Positions 43,993-52,501 of a DNA stretch of 64,000 bases are shown here, piece after piece. The translations under genes were made by a program, and so were the position numbers. Location: assembly GCF_042683685.1 (NCBI RefSeq), contig NZ_JBHUOP010000002.1:186001-250000 (forward strand). Reading direction: 5' to 3'. The notes below the pieces were generated by a model. It saw only the letters and a list, made by a program, of their open reading frames with translations. It was not told where the DNA came from and searched no databases. This DNA comes from Timonella corticicola. Its GTDB lineage: Bacteria; Actinomycetota; Actinomycetes; Actinomycetales; Cellulomonadaceae. Position 1 is the stretch's first letter; the number at the start of each line of letters is the position of its first letter.

Positions 43993-45333
43993 TTAGAGAC
44001 CCAAGTCCTTGTAACCGCTGATGGCCTTGTCCCACGATGAACCTGCGTCGTCGGTCTTCTCAACGTCGACTCGCTTGAATGCCTCAGTGATGAGCTGGTT
44101 GATCTTGAAGTAGTTGGCGCCCTTGTAGGCGAGCTTGCTGCCATCGATGTTCTGGGCACGTGCCGAGAAGATCTGTCCAACAGGTGCGCCGCTCATGAAG
44201 TCGTTTGTCGTGTCCAATACCTCTTGTGCTGACAGAACCTCAACCTGGCTTGGGAAGGCACCGGAGTTGGTGAAGGCCTTTACCTGGATCTCAGGGGAGG
44301 TCAGCCACGCTGCGAGCTTCTTGGCTTCCTCGACGTTTGCGCCTTCCGAAGGCACGGTCAGGAACGATCCGCCCCAGTTTGCACCGCCGTTGGGGAATAC
44401 ATCTGCGACGTCCCATCCTTCAACGCCACCGGAACGCTCCTGGATTGCACCAGTCATCCAGGCTGGGCACAGCATCGTGGCGAAACCGTCGTTCTGGAAG
44501 GCTGCGTCCCAGTCTGGGCTCCACTGGTCAAGGCCTGCGGAGAGGTTGGTCGAGGCGGCAAGTACCGTGTTGTAGGCGTCCTTGATTGCGGTGTTGGACT
44601 CGAGGTCCTTTGGCGTTCCGTCTGCCTTATTCTCGTAAGGTTCAGCGATCTGCGCAACGACACCCTGCCAGATTGCTCCGGCTGAGTCGAACCATGGAAC
44701 GTCTGACTTAGCGGCGAACTCTTCTCCCGCTGCGAAGTAGGTCTCCCAGGTCGCGTTTTCGCCACCGATCATTTCGGCGACGGCCTCACGTGAGCCGTCC
44801 AAGCCCGCTGCGTCGAACAGGTCGGAACGGTAGCAGATCGCCTGTGGGCCGATGTCGGTGCCGTAGCCGATGAGCGTTCCGTCAGCGGTACGGCCCTGGG
44901 CTTCCTTCCAGTCCAACCAGCGTCCTTCGATTCCCTCGACACCGCTCAGGTCAGCGAACTTGTCCTTGACCATCTCAAGCTCTGGCATCCAGTCGATCTC
45001 GATAGCTTCGATGTCAGCAAGTCCGGTGCCGCCTGCAGCCATCTTAGTGGTGAGGTTGAGACGCGCGTCGTCCGACTTTGCAGCGATCGTGTGCTCGATC
45101 TTGACGTTCGGGTTCACCTTTGCATACTCGGCGAGCAGTTCGTCCGTGTATCCAAAGTTGTTGAAGGTTGCGACGGTCAGGGTGACCTGCTCGCCGCCAC
45201 CGGACGATGTCGTTCCAGTAGAAGTTGGGTCGGTCTCTGTAGTGTCACCGGAACATGCGGTCAGGCCCAGTGCGAAAACTGATGCACCGGCGATAACCGC
45301 AGCAGCGCGGCGCGAACGGGTAGTACGGATCAT
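43993..45333 (-). CDS. Solute-binding lipoprotein, CebE-like (446 aa)
   Basis: Lipoprotein signal with a twin-basic start (RRAAAVIAGASVFALGLTAC), lipobox cysteine at 27, then a Thr/Ser/Gly linker. The mature part is a CUT1-type extracellular sugar-binding protein (VTLTVATFNNFGYTDELLAE, LADIEAIEIDWMPELEM, GYGTDIGPQAICYRSDLFDA). It is first in the operon and is preceded by AAGGAG at 7 bases. Operon context suggests cellobiose or cello-oligosaccharides as ligand; this is not provable from the sequence. Confidence 0.92.
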   Translation of the reverse strand: MIRTTRSRRAAAVIAGASVFALGLTACSGDTTETDPTSTGTTSSGGGEQVTLTVATFNNFGYTDELLAEYAKVNPNVKIEHTIAAKSDDARLNLTTKMAAGGTGLADIEAIEIDWMPELEMVKDKFADLSGVEGIEGRWLDWKEAQGRTADGTLIGYGTDIGPQAICYRSDLFDAAGLDGSREAVAEMIGGENATWETYFAAGEEFAAKSDVPWFDSAGAIWQGVVAQIAEPYENKADGTPKDLESNTAIKDAYNTVLAASTNLSAGLDQWSPDWDAAFQNDGFATMLCPAWMTGAIQERSGGVEGWDVADVFPNGGANWGGSFLTVPSEGANVEEAKKLAAWLTSPEIQVKAFTNSGAFPSQVEVLSAQEVLDTTNDFMSGAPVGQIFSARAQNIDGSKLAYKGANYFKINQLITEAFKRVDVEKTDDAGSSWDKAISGYKDLGL

Positions 45334-45460
45334 GAGGGGACTCCTTTGTCAACGTCACGGGATGTCCGTGCGCTTAGCGGATGAAGTTCAAATCGTTCGG
45401 GGAAGCGATCTGTCTCCCACGTGATGCGCGCTCCCATCAATCCCATCTTCGGGACTTTCT

Positions 45461-45474
45461 TGGCAGCGCTCCCA
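45461..45474. promoter_or_regulatory. CebR-like operator 1 (leader)
   Basis: TGGCAGCGCTCCCA, one base off the consensus TGGGAGCGCTCCCA, just downstream of the promoter's -10. A half-site (TGGGAGCGC on the minus strand) also lies near 45428-45436. Confidence 0.75.
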
Positions 45475-45486
45475 CGCGATAAATGA

Positions 45487-45516
45487 ATCATGGGTGGGAG
45501 CGTTCCCACATGTCAA
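45487..45516 (-). promoter_or_regulatory. Promoter of the cello-oligosaccharide operon with operator 2 in its spacer
   Basis: On the minus strand TTGACA (45511-45516) and CATGAT (45487-45492) are 18 bases apart. The operator TGGGAGCGTTCCCA (45495-45508) fills the spacer, so bound repressor would block RNA polymerase directly. Confidence 0.75.
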
Positions 45517-45581
45517 GCGTCGGGATTAGTTGCGCGATAAAAATAACGGTTGCTATCAATGAAACTGCAGGCAGGAGTGTG

Positions 45582-45595
45582 TGGGAGCGTTCCCA
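45582..45595. promoter_or_regulatory. CebR-like operator 3 (upstream)
   Basis: A second exact TGGGAGCGTTCCCA, flanked by G and C, 87 bases (about eight helical turns) from operator 2. It could allow looping. Confidence 0.8.
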
Positions 45596-45650
45596 CCGTG
45601 ATGCAATTGTAATCTTTTCGTTACATTGCATAGGATGAATCTGGGACCGA

Positions 45651-46154
45651 TCAGCCTTGAGCAAGCCACTCGTTGACAAGCTTTGAGTGAGACGCCAAAA
45701 CCTGCTCGACGACCTGGCCCACGGCCTTCTCGATCGTGGCACCGAACAGCGGGATCGAGGCGTTGACCTCGCCCTCGTAACGCAGCACCGATTGACCGGA
45801 CTCCTCAGCGATGGTTGAGCGTCCCGCGATCCGCACAGGGGCACCCACAATCTCAATGTCAAAAGTTCCGTGACGGGTGGTGGCACCTTCTGGGATCGAC
45901 TCAGCCCACGCCTCCGTCTGACGAAGCTCAATTTCCGACCCCACGAACGATCGGAAATTGGCCGGAATCAGATCACTTGTGGCCGCTCGACGCACGACAA
46001 GCGTGATGGCACCTGAGTCAAGCTGCTCAACATCGGTGCTCACAAGACGCATGCCGGCTCGCTCAGTGGCAAAGGCGATGAACTCCGGGTCCGCAAGGGC
46101 ACCAAGCACCTGCTGCGGGGTACCGTTGGCGTGAATCTGGGCTGTCAGTTCCAT
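45651..46154 (-). CDS. DUF2505 domain protein (167 aa)
   Basis: ATG 46154 has AAGGAG 6 bases upstream, preferred to the frame start 46178. Single domain of the SRPBCC/START-like DUF2505 family found in Actinomycetota: ELTAQIHANGTPQQVLGALA at the start, alternating strands with SGAITLVVRRAATSDLIP, and a long C-terminal helix (EKAVGQVVEQVLASHSKLVN). Probably binds a hydrophobic ligand; function unknown. Located upstream of the sugar operon but not obviously linked to it. Confidence 0.85.
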   Translation of the reverse strand: MELTAQIHANGTPQQVLGALADPEFIAFATERAGMRLVSTDVEQLDSGAITLVVRRAATSDLIPANFRSFVGSEIELRQTEAWAESIPEGATTRHGTFDIEIVGAPVRIAGRSTIAEESGQSVLRYEGEVNASIPLFGATIEKAVGQVVEQVLASHSKLVNEWLAQG

Positions 46155-46178
46155 GGAATGCTCCTTGAGATCGTCCAA

Positions 46179-46641
46179 GGCTGGACGGGTAACACGTCAT
46201 CGCTGCTCCAAGAGCCGCACGGTCGGCTCCAACCGTGCGCTGGGCGTTCTACCCTAAGCCTAGTCGACGCCATGCCCGTCCACTACCTCAAGCGTCCCTC
46301 CCCCAACCGCGAGTGGGACATTTCCCACTCTTGTGCACAGGTGACACCCACATGCTCACAGGTCGTTCGGAGACTCTCAAATGAGTGGGGACGTTACAAG
46401 CACCAGTCCCGATTTCCGACGAGTCGGCCAGTTCCAGCACCGTTCCACTCCCCCTGACCACCAGCCCAGACCCAGCGCTGCCTCATTCCAGCCATCTCGT
46501 CGGCAATCTGTGTGGGTAACCAGAGGGTGCGCTCACGCATCCACCGCCAATGGGGCGCAAACTGTCCGAATGCACATACTCGGGCAGCGCATGTGGACGC
46601 GATCAGCCCCATCGGACCACGGCCCAAGCCGATGTGTCGCG
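46179..46641. other. Gap before pdtaS; short palindrome only
   Basis: About 460 bases. I see a dyad GAGTGGGA-CATT-TCCCACTC (46311-46330) sharing CCGCGAGTGGGA with the purE-purK gap. The open frames here have no ribosome site or family resemblance. Confidence 0.45.
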
Positions 46642-46647
46642 TAGGCT
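46642..46647 (+). promoter_or_regulatory. -10 box of a leaderless promoter for pdtaS
   Basis: TAGGCT 6 bases before GTG 46654, the same hexamer and spacing as at manB and the metallopeptidase-like gene. Confidence 0.65.
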
Positions 46648-46653
46648 TGATAT

Positions 46654-48123
46654 GTGTCAACTCTCAGCGACCTCGTCGAACGCTACGGATACCTTGAACC
46701 CGCCCAGGTCGAATGGCTGCACCTGCTGGTGGGTGACTGGCAGTTCATCTCGGACCTCGCCTTTGCGGATCTCGTGCTGTGGCTCCCCACGGAAGACGGC
46801 AACTTCGTATGCCTCGCGCAGTGCCGTCCCTCAACCGGGGCGACGGTCCACTACGAGGACATCGTGGGCTCCCTCGCTCCCGACAACGTACGCCCGCAAC
46901 TCGAAAAAGCACTGGTTGACGAGCAGATTCAGGCTTCCCGCGAACCACGCTGGTTCGGCGCCTTCGCGGTGCGCGAGGAGGCGGTTCCGGTCAACTGCAA
47001 CGGTCATACGATCGCAGTTGTGGCACGTCAAACCAACCTCGGGTCGGGTCGCACGCCATCACGCCTCGAGATCAACTACGTCGAGGCCGCCGACGATCTG
47101 ATGAGCATGATCGCCGTAGGCGAGTTCCCCTCCCCCGACTCGGCAACCGGTTCCCGCCGTGGCGCGCCCCGCGTTGGTGACGGTCTCCTACGCCTGAACG
47201 CTGCGGGAGAGGTGTTGTACGCATCTCCGAACGCGCTCTCGTGCTTCCACCGCCTTGGGGTCCTCGGGCCGCTGGTTGGACAATCGCTTGTCGAGGTCAC
47301 CGCCGACCTGGTGGAGCACAAGGTTCCCGTGGACGAGTCCATGCCACTCGTGTTGATGGGGCGTGCACCGTGGCGCACCGACATCGAGTCCAGCGGCGTG
47401 TGCCTGTCCGTGCGGGCCGTACCGCTGTACGAGAACCACGAACGCATCGGCGCCGTCCTGATGTGCCGCGACGCCTCCGAGCTACGCCGCCGCGAGCGCG
47501 AGCTCATCACCAAGGACGCAACGATCCGTGAGATCCACCACCGGGTCAAGAACAACCTTCAAACAGTCTCGGCCCTACTGCGGCTTCAGGCAAGGCGGAT
47601 GACGGTCCCCGAGGCCCGGGAGGCTCTTGAGGAGGCCCAGCGCCGGGTCGCCACGATCGCACTCGTACACGACTCGCTCTCGCAGAACCTCGACGAGGAG
47701 GTCGAGTTCGATGAGATGGTGGGCCGGGCGCTGCGTCTGGCCGCGGACGTTGCCTCGGCAGACACGTCGGTGCGCACGATTCAACGTGGTTCGTTCGGCC
47801 TCATCCCAGCGAAGGAGGCAACCCCCCTCGCCCTCGTGCTCACCGAACTGGTGACCAATGCCGTGGAACACGGGTTGGCCCCATCCGGCGGGGGTACCGT
47901 TGAGATCCGTGCTGAACGTTCAGGGCGCCGGGTCAAGGTGTGGGTCGAGGATGATGGCACCGGTATCCCCGAGGGTAGCCCGCCATCGACCGGCCTGGGC
48001 ACGAGCATCGTACGCACCCTTGTGACCAACGAACTCCTCGGGTCCATCGAGTGGAGCAACCGTCCCGAGGGCGGCACCTCGGTCCAGATCGTGTTGGACC
48101 TCCACTCAGCGACAGATTACTGA
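46654..48123 (+). CDS. pdtaS: Soluble sensor histidine kinase PdtaS
   Basis: Cytoplasmic 489-residue kinase with no membrane helix: an N-terminal GAF-like sensor (about 25-155), a PAS domain (about 175-285), then HisKA_2 with REIHHRVKNNLQTVSALLRL (His295/296) and a HATPase domain (VLTELVTNAVEHGLAPSG, VEDDGTGIPEGS, GLGTSIVRTLV). PdtaS phosphorylates PdtaR, an ANTAR-type regulator that acts on RNA; no pdtaR lies in this window. In M. tuberculosis it is next to whiB1, which is also in this window. A terminator follows. Confidence 0.92.
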   Translation: MSTLSDLVERYGYLEPAQVEWLHLLVGDWQFISDLAFADLVLWLPTEDGNFVCLAQCRPSTGATVHYEDIVGSLAPDNVRPQLEKALVDEQIQASREPRWFGAFAVREEAVPVNCNGHTIAVVARQTNLGSGRTPSRLEINYVEAADDLMSMIAVGEFPSPDSATGSRRGAPRVGDGLLRLNAAGEVLYASPNALSCFHRLGVLGPLVGQSLVEVTADLVEHKVPVDESMPLVLMGRAPWRTDIESSGVCLSVRAVPLYENHERIGAVLMCRDASELRRRERELITKDATIREIHHRVKNNLQTVSALLRLQARRMTVPEAREALEEAQRRVATIALVHDSLSQNLDEEVEFDEMVGRALRLAADVASADTSVRTIQRGSFGLIPAKEATPLALVLTELVTNAVEHGLAPSGGGTVEIRAERSGRRVKVWVEDDGTGIPEGSPPSTGLGTSIVRTLVTNELLGSIEWSNRPEGGTSVQIVLDLHSATDY

Positions 48124-48155
48124 TCTCGCGCACGCGCATAGACCGCAAAAACAGC

Positions 48156-48194
48156 AAAACCCTGGATTCCCCACTCATGGGAATCCAGGGTTTT
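48156..48194. terminator. Bidirectional terminator between pdtaS and hemQ
   Basis: 16-bp perfect stem (48156-48171 / 48179-48194) whose ends are AAAA and TTTT, so it works for both convergent genes. Confidence 0.92.
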
Positions 48195-48249
48195 CTGTCA
48201 CCTACACGGTTCTATCCGCTCTCTGCCTACTCGCCGCCGTCCGTTCAGG

Positions 48250-48978
48250 TCACGCGTTGTAGTCAGAGAGCGGCTGCTTAGCGGCCCACTCGTACAGGTC
48301 AGTGCGTGGTCCGGTGTAGAACGGCACCTCTTCGCGCACGTGACGGCGAGCCTCGGTGGCACGCAGGTCGCGCATCAGGTCGACAATCCGGTGTAGTTCT
48401 CCAGCCTCAAATGCGAGCAGCCACTCATAGTCACCGAGGGCGAATGCGGCAACGGTGTTGGCCCGCACATCGCCATAGTCACGCGCGGCAAGCCCATGCT
48501 CGCGCAGCATTGCGCTACGCTCCTCAGCGGGCAGCACGTACCAGTCATACGAGCGCACGAACGGGTACACGCACAAGTACCTGCCCGGTTCCTCATCGGC
48601 CATGAATGCGGGAATGTGTCCGCGGTTGAACTCGGCGGGACGGTGCATGCCCACGTTCGACCACATCGGATCGAGGCAACTGCCAAGTTCACTCTGACGG
48701 AACCGCTGGTAGGCACCCTGCACTGCCTCCACGGAGGAGCCGTGCCACCACACCATGAGGTCGGCGTCGGCGCGCAGACCAGACAGGTCGTACCAGCCGC
48801 GCACGGTCAACTCCGTGTCCACCCCCCGGTCCACTCCCCCGACTGCCTTGAGCGCTTGACGCACCATGTCATTGCGCTCAGCGTCATCGAGCGGCAGGGT
48901 GTTGGCGGTCTGGAACACCGACCACATTGTGTAACGGATGGTTTGGTTGACCTGTTCGGCGATCTCGGAGTGATCCAT
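48250..48978 (-). CDS. hemQ: Coproheme decarboxylase (HemQ/ChdC)
   Basis: ATG 48978 (DHSEIAEQVNQ) with AGGGG about 5 bases upstream. Chlorite-dismutase-fold protein of 242 residues: RYTMWSVFQ, RGWYDLSGLRADADLMVWWH, a long insertion, and KxP/WYVL motif SYDWYVLPAEERSAMLREHG. HemQ removes two carboxyls from iron-coproporphyrin to give heme b, the last step of the coproporphyrin-dependent path of Gram-positive bacteria. The ferrochelatase gene for the step before lies just upstream on the same strand. Confidence 0.93.
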   Translation of the reverse strand: MDHSEIAEQVNQTIRYTMWSVFQTANTLPLDDAERNDMVRQALKAVGGVDRGVDTELTVRGWYDLSGLRADADLMVWWHGSSVEAVQGAYQRFRQSELGSCLDPMWSNVGMHRPAEFNRGHIPAFMADEEPGRYLCVYPFVRSYDWYVLPAEERSAMLREHGLAARDYGDVRANTVAAFALGDYEWLLAFEAGELHRIVDLMRDLRATEARRHVREEVPFYTGPRTDLYEWAAKQPLSDYNA

Positions 48979-49077
48979 TTTTCCCCTCAAGCGTGTGTTT
49001 TCGTGCCTTCAACCTACCCGGTCGGCGGCGGTGTTGGGTTGCTGTCTTGTGTGGTCGAGAACTTGCCTGGTTAAGAC

Positions 49078-50235
49078 CTATTGGCCCGCGACGGTTGGGA
49101 TGCCCGTTGACTGGCCTGCACGTTGCAGGCAGCAGTTGGCCGGGCACGTGTGGTGTAGCGCTGGCACCTGCGTGGTCGCCGCGGGTTCGACGTGCTCACC
49201 CCGTGCGATCACAGCACGTTCAAGCAACAGGTCCACGAGCCCTGCCACGAACTGCGGGCGGGTGCCCACGGTGTCCGCGCGCACGGCATTGAGTTCGAGC
49301 TTCTCGCAGGTTGCGAGCGCCTCGGTGTCGAGGTCGTAGGCGACTTCCATATGATCCGAGATGAAGCCGATGGGTGCGATGACCACGTCGGTCACGCCCT
49401 GATCGGCGAGTTCCTCAAGGTGGTCGTTGATATCTGGTTCGAGCCACGGTTGGTGCGGCGGTCCGGAACGCGAGCAGTAGGACAGCGACCAGTCGAGTTC
49501 TCGTCCGGTCTGCGCCGCGATTCGCGAAATCAATTCCTCCGCGAGCGCAAGGTGTTGTTCGGAGTAGCTGGCTGGGTGGTGCAGGGCTGAGCCCTGCTCC
49601 ATTGCGTCCGGGACCGAGTGGGTCACGAACGCGAGGTGGGTGCGGGGTTGTTCGCTTGTCGACGAGCCCTCAAGTTCAAGGATTGCCTCCGTCACAGCGT
49701 GGTACGTCGCATCCACAAACCCAGGGTGGTTGAAGTACGGGCGCACCTTGTCGAACTCGATGCCCTGCGGAGTGAGGTTTCCATCGGCGTCGATGTCAAC
49801 TCGTTCGCGTTGCACGAGCGCCATATCCTCGCGGTATTGGCGGCATCCGGAGTACGAACCGTAGGCGGAGGTCACGAGCATGACTGCGCGCTTGGCTCCG
49901 AGTTCTGCGAGTTGGTCGAGGGCGTCGGTTGTGTATGGTTCCCAGTTGCGGTTTCCCCACACGATCGGGGTGGTGATTCCGCGGCGGTCCAGTTCCGTTT
50001 CGAGCGCGGCCTTCAGTGCGAGATTCTGCTCGTTGATCGGGCTTTTCCCGCCGAATCCGTAGTAGTGCTCGCCGACCTCTTCGAGCCGGGAGTCCGGGAT
50101 TCCCTTTCCGACCGTCACATTGCGGAGAAATGGGACGACGTCTTCAGGTTTGTTCGGGCCGCCAAACGAGTACAGCAGGATGGCGTCGTAGGGGGACAGC
50201 GTTGGTTCAAGGGGCGCTGGTTGATCAGTAGACAC
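49078..50235 (-). CDS. hemH: Ferrochelatase (coproporphyrin type, HemH/CpfC) with likely [2Fe-2S] site
   Basis: 385-residue ferrochelatase: LYSFGGPNKPEDVVPFLRNV, HYYGFGGKSPINEQ, TSAYGSYSGCRQYREDMA, FVTHSVPDAMEQ with the metal-site His, and PIGFISDHMEVAYDLDTEA with the conserved Glu. An internal Cys (SGCRQY) and a C-terminal trio (HTCPANCC) match the four-cysteine pattern that binds [2Fe-2S] in actinobacterial enzymes. It inserts iron into coproporphyrin III, giving HemQ its substrate. The C-terminus (LQRAGQSTGIPTVAGQ) is a short variable tail. Confidence 0.94.
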   Translation of the reverse strand: MSTDQPAPLEPTLSPYDAILLYSFGGPNKPEDVVPFLRNVTVGKGIPDSRLEEVGEHYYGFGGKSPINEQNLALKAALETELDRRGITTPIVWGNRNWEPYTTDALDQLAELGAKRAVMLVTSAYGSYSGCRQYREDMALVQRERVDIDADGNLTPQGIEFDKVRPYFNHPGFVDATYHAVTEAILELEGSSTSEQPRTHLAFVTHSVPDAMEQGSALHHPASYSEQHLALAEELISRIAAQTGRELDWSLSYCSRSGPPHQPWLEPDINDHLEELADQGVTDVVIAPIGFISDHMEVAYDLDTEALATCEKLELNAVRADTVGTRPQFVAGLVDLLLERAVIARGEHVEPAATTQVPALHHTCPANCCLQRAGQSTGIPTVAGQ

Positions 50236-50296
50236 CCCTGTATCGTGTCACCGGAACCTGAAAAAACACGCCCAATAGTCAGCAAAATGGAGGGTG

Positions 50297-50336
50297 TTTT
50301 GTGTGAGGTTTAAACGACGCTTCGTCATAAACCTCA
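50297..50336. terminator. Hairpin between uppS and hemH
   Basis: GTGTGAGGTTTA and TAAACCTCACAC pair, with a nested GACG-CTT-CGTC inside. It sits between the uppS stop and the hemH start; no T-run, so it may be a processing or regulatory hairpin. Confidence 0.6.
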
Positions 50337-50344
50337 CACCGAGA

Positions 50345-51106
50345 CTACTTGCCGAGGCGGCGCTCCCGAAGCGAGAAGGCGCGTAGAGCACGTAGGTAAT
50401 CGACTCGTCGAAAATCAGGCCAATAGGCCTCGCAGAAGTAGTACTCGGACTGAGCCGACTGCCACAGCAAGAACCCGCCGAGCCGCTGCTCGCCGGACGT
50501 GCGAATCATCAGTTCGGGATCTGGCTGGCCCTTGGTGTACAGGTGATCGGAAATACTCTCAACCGTGACCTGGTCAATCGCGCCATCAAAACTCAAACCC
50601 TGCGATTTGAAGTCCACGAGCATCGAGCGAACCGCATCAGCAATCTCGTGGCGACCGCCATACCCAACCGCAACGTTGACCTGGAGGCCCTCAACGTTCT
50701 CCGTGGCGGCCTGCTGCTCAAGCAGCGACTGCGCCAGCCACTCGGGCAGTAGATCCAACGTACCCACAGCGCGCAGGCGCCACCGTCCAGCCGCGGCAAG
50801 CTGCTTGACGGCAGAATCGATGATCTTCAACAGCGGCTCAAGTTCGTGCGGCTCGCGGCGCAGATTATCGGTGGACAGCATCCACAGTGTCACGACCTCG
50901 ATGCCGAGTTCCTCGCTCCAGCCCAGAAAGTCGCTGATTTTGTCTGCTCCGCGCTGGTGTCCTGCCGCAGCGGGTTCACCAAACGACTTGGCCCAGCGCC
51001 GGTTGCCGTCCAGGATCACACCCACGTGACGAGGCATCGACTCCGTGGGCAGCATACGCGCAATGCGGCGCTCATAAATCCCATAGAGGAAATGAGGAAG
51101 CATCAA
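50345..51106 (-). CDS. uppS: Isoprenyl (cis-prenyl) diphosphate synthase
   Basis: UppS-family enzyme of 253 residues: HVGVILDGNRRWAK with the catalytic Asp, GADKISDFLGWSEELGIEVV, TLWMLSTDNLRR, VNVAVGYGGRHEI, and ELMIRTSGEQRLGGFLLWQS then EYYFCEAYWPDF. It condenses isopentenyl diphosphate in cis onto an allylic diphosphate for polyprenyl-phosphate carriers. Its location next to hemolysin III, mca and greA matches Rv1086 of M. tuberculosis, a short-chain Z,E-farnesyl diphosphate synthase, so it may make the short product and not C50/C55. Start is TTG 51106 or ATG 51103, after an AAAGG. Confidence 0.92.
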   Translation of the reverse strand: MMLPHFLYGIYERRIARMLPTESMPRHVGVILDGNRRWAKSFGEPAAAGHQRGADKISDFLGWSEELGIEVVTLWMLSTDNLRREPHELEPLLKIIDSAVKQLAAAGRWRLRAVGTLDLLPEWLAQSLLEQQAATENVEGLQVNVAVGYGGRHEIADAVRSMLVDFKSQGLSFDGAIDQVTVESISDHLYTKGQPDPELMIRTSGEQRLGGFLLWQSAQSEYYFCEAYWPDFRRVDYLRALRAFSLRERRLGK

Positions 51107-51219
51107 TGTGGGGCCTTTCCGGCTAGTGGAACTTCTTAAAGGTAGCGGACGTTAGGCCCCGAGACATCGTTTTCGCCATTCATAGGCGAAAAAGTTCGAC
51201 GAATCTTTACAGAAATCAC

Positions 51220-51239
51220 AACTTACGGTTCCGTAAGTT
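51220..51239. promoter_or_regulatory. Dyad in the divergent uppS-hemolysin III promoter region
   Basis: AACTTACGG-TT-CCGTAAGTT, 9-bp perfect arms, with more TACGG/CGTA half-site-like bases to the right (51238-51255). Size and symmetry fit a TetR-type operator; the regulator is unknown. Confidence 0.55.
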
Positions 51240-51366
51240 ACGGTAGCGTAGGTTATGATTTCCCAGTAGAAAAGTTCCATATCCAGCGTACGACGCACCC
51301 CACTCACGCGTCCTACACTAGACAGACCGGCGCACAGCGCCCACCCGACGACCCCTCGGAGACACC

Positions 51367-52125
51367 GTGGCAACCAAAGGCCAGCAGACAGACAACGAAT
51401 CCCCCAACCGCAACGTGGTTGCAGCCGTATCCGATTCCGTTGAAAAGGCTGCGGCCAAGGCATCAGCGCAAGTCGCTGGGGCATTCAACGCGGTCAAACC
51501 CAAACTACGCGGCTGGATTCACGCTGGTACATTCCCACTCGCCCTGGCAGCGGGAATCGTGTTGATCGTTCTCGCCCCACCAACAGCACCAAAGGTCGCC
51601 TCGGTGGTGTTCGCGATCTCCTCCTGGCTTTTGTTCGGCACCTCGGCGGTGTACCACCGCGGGAACTGGTCCCCTCGAGTCAACGCAGGACTACGACGCT
51701 GGGACCACTCCAACATCTTCCTCATCATCGCGGGAACCTACACCCCACTCGCAGTCACACTGCTCGACAAACCCACGGCCACGATGCTGCTGTGGATTGT
51801 CTGGGGCGGCGCGCTCGCCGGTCTTGCTGCCCGCATCTTCTGGCTTGGAGCACCCCGCTGGCTGTACGTCCCCATCTACATTGCACTCGGATGGGTTGCC
51901 GTGTGGTTCCTGCCAGAGTTCTGGCGTAACGGCGGACCAGCAATCGTATGGCTAGTCGCCGCGGGTGGTATCGCCTACACCGTAGGAGCCGCAGTCTATG
52001 GGTTCAAGCGCCCCAACCCCAGCCCTAAATGGTTCGGGTTCCACGAAATCTTCCACACCTTCACCGTGATCGGGTTCATCTGCCACTTCGTGGCGGTCAT
52101 GATCGCCGTACTCACGCACGGCTAA
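51367..52125 (+). CDS. Hemolysin III / PAQR (TrhA-type) family membrane protein (252 aa)
   Basis: A cytoplasmic N-terminal ~55 residues, then seven membrane helices with the family's metal-site motifs: SAVYHRGNWSP (Ser and His), RWDHSNIFLIIAGTYTPL (Asp-His), and FHEIFHTFTVIGFICHF (two His). Bacterial members affect membrane lipid balance, and true haemolysis is not a general property. GTG 51367 follows CGGAG by 5 bases. It is divergent from uppS, the conserved actinobacterial order. Confidence 0.92.
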   Translation: MATKGQQTDNESPNRNVVAAVSDSVEKAAAKASAQVAGAFNAVKPKLRGWIHAGTFPLALAAGIVLIVLAPPTAPKVASVVFAISSWLLFGTSAVYHRGNWSPRVNAGLRRWDHSNIFLIIAGTYTPLAVTLLDKPTATMLLWIVWGGALAGLAARIFWLGAPRWLYVPIYIALGWVAVWFLPEFWRNGGPAIVWLVAAGGIAYTVGAAVYGFKRPNPSPKWFGFHEIFHTFTVIGFICHFVAVMIAVLTHG

Positions 52126-52246
52126 GCATCGGCTCACACAAAGCACTCACCGATGCACTTCCTCTAGGAAGTTGCAAACCAATAGCGGCTTCACAAACCT
52201 ATTCACGCTTCACCCTACACACGCCGAAACAGGGATAGTTGATTAA

Positions 52247-52417
52247 TCAATCGCTGGAACCGTTGTGCCCCACGCGGTTAGCCCACGTCATCCCGGCCAA
52301 AACAATAGCCGCCGCGCTTAAACTACCTATCCACCACTGGTTAGTGACGACATGAACGAGGGCACCAAGCAGCATTCCAACGATCACAGCGAACGATCTT
52401 ATTCGTGAAGCAGGCAT
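52247..52417 (-). CDS. Small two-helix membrane protein (56 aa)
   Basis: Open frame starting MPASRIRSFAVIVGMLLGAL and ending GHNGSSD. Two hydrophobic segments (about 9-25 and 30-46) are separated by NQWW. GAAGGG lies 9 bases before the ATG. It is 84 bases downstream of the 109-aa membrane protein gene on the same strand, so it may be a third member of that short operon. No family was recognised; evidence is the ribosome site, the membrane pattern and the position. Confidence 0.55.
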   Translation of the reverse strand: MPASRIRSFAVIVGMLLGALVHVVTNQWWIGSLSAAAIVLAGMTWANRVGHNGSSD

Positions 52418-52501
52418 CGCGCACAGCCCTTCCCAATAGTCTTGTCAACTGGAACTAGCATTAGACGTAGTCTTCTTCAGAAGGTGGTTACGCGTCACCA
52501 A

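Noticed and set aside
46394..46660. 88-aa open frame on the minus strand before pdtaS
   Set aside because: No ribosome site, no recognised family and composition typical of a chance frame.
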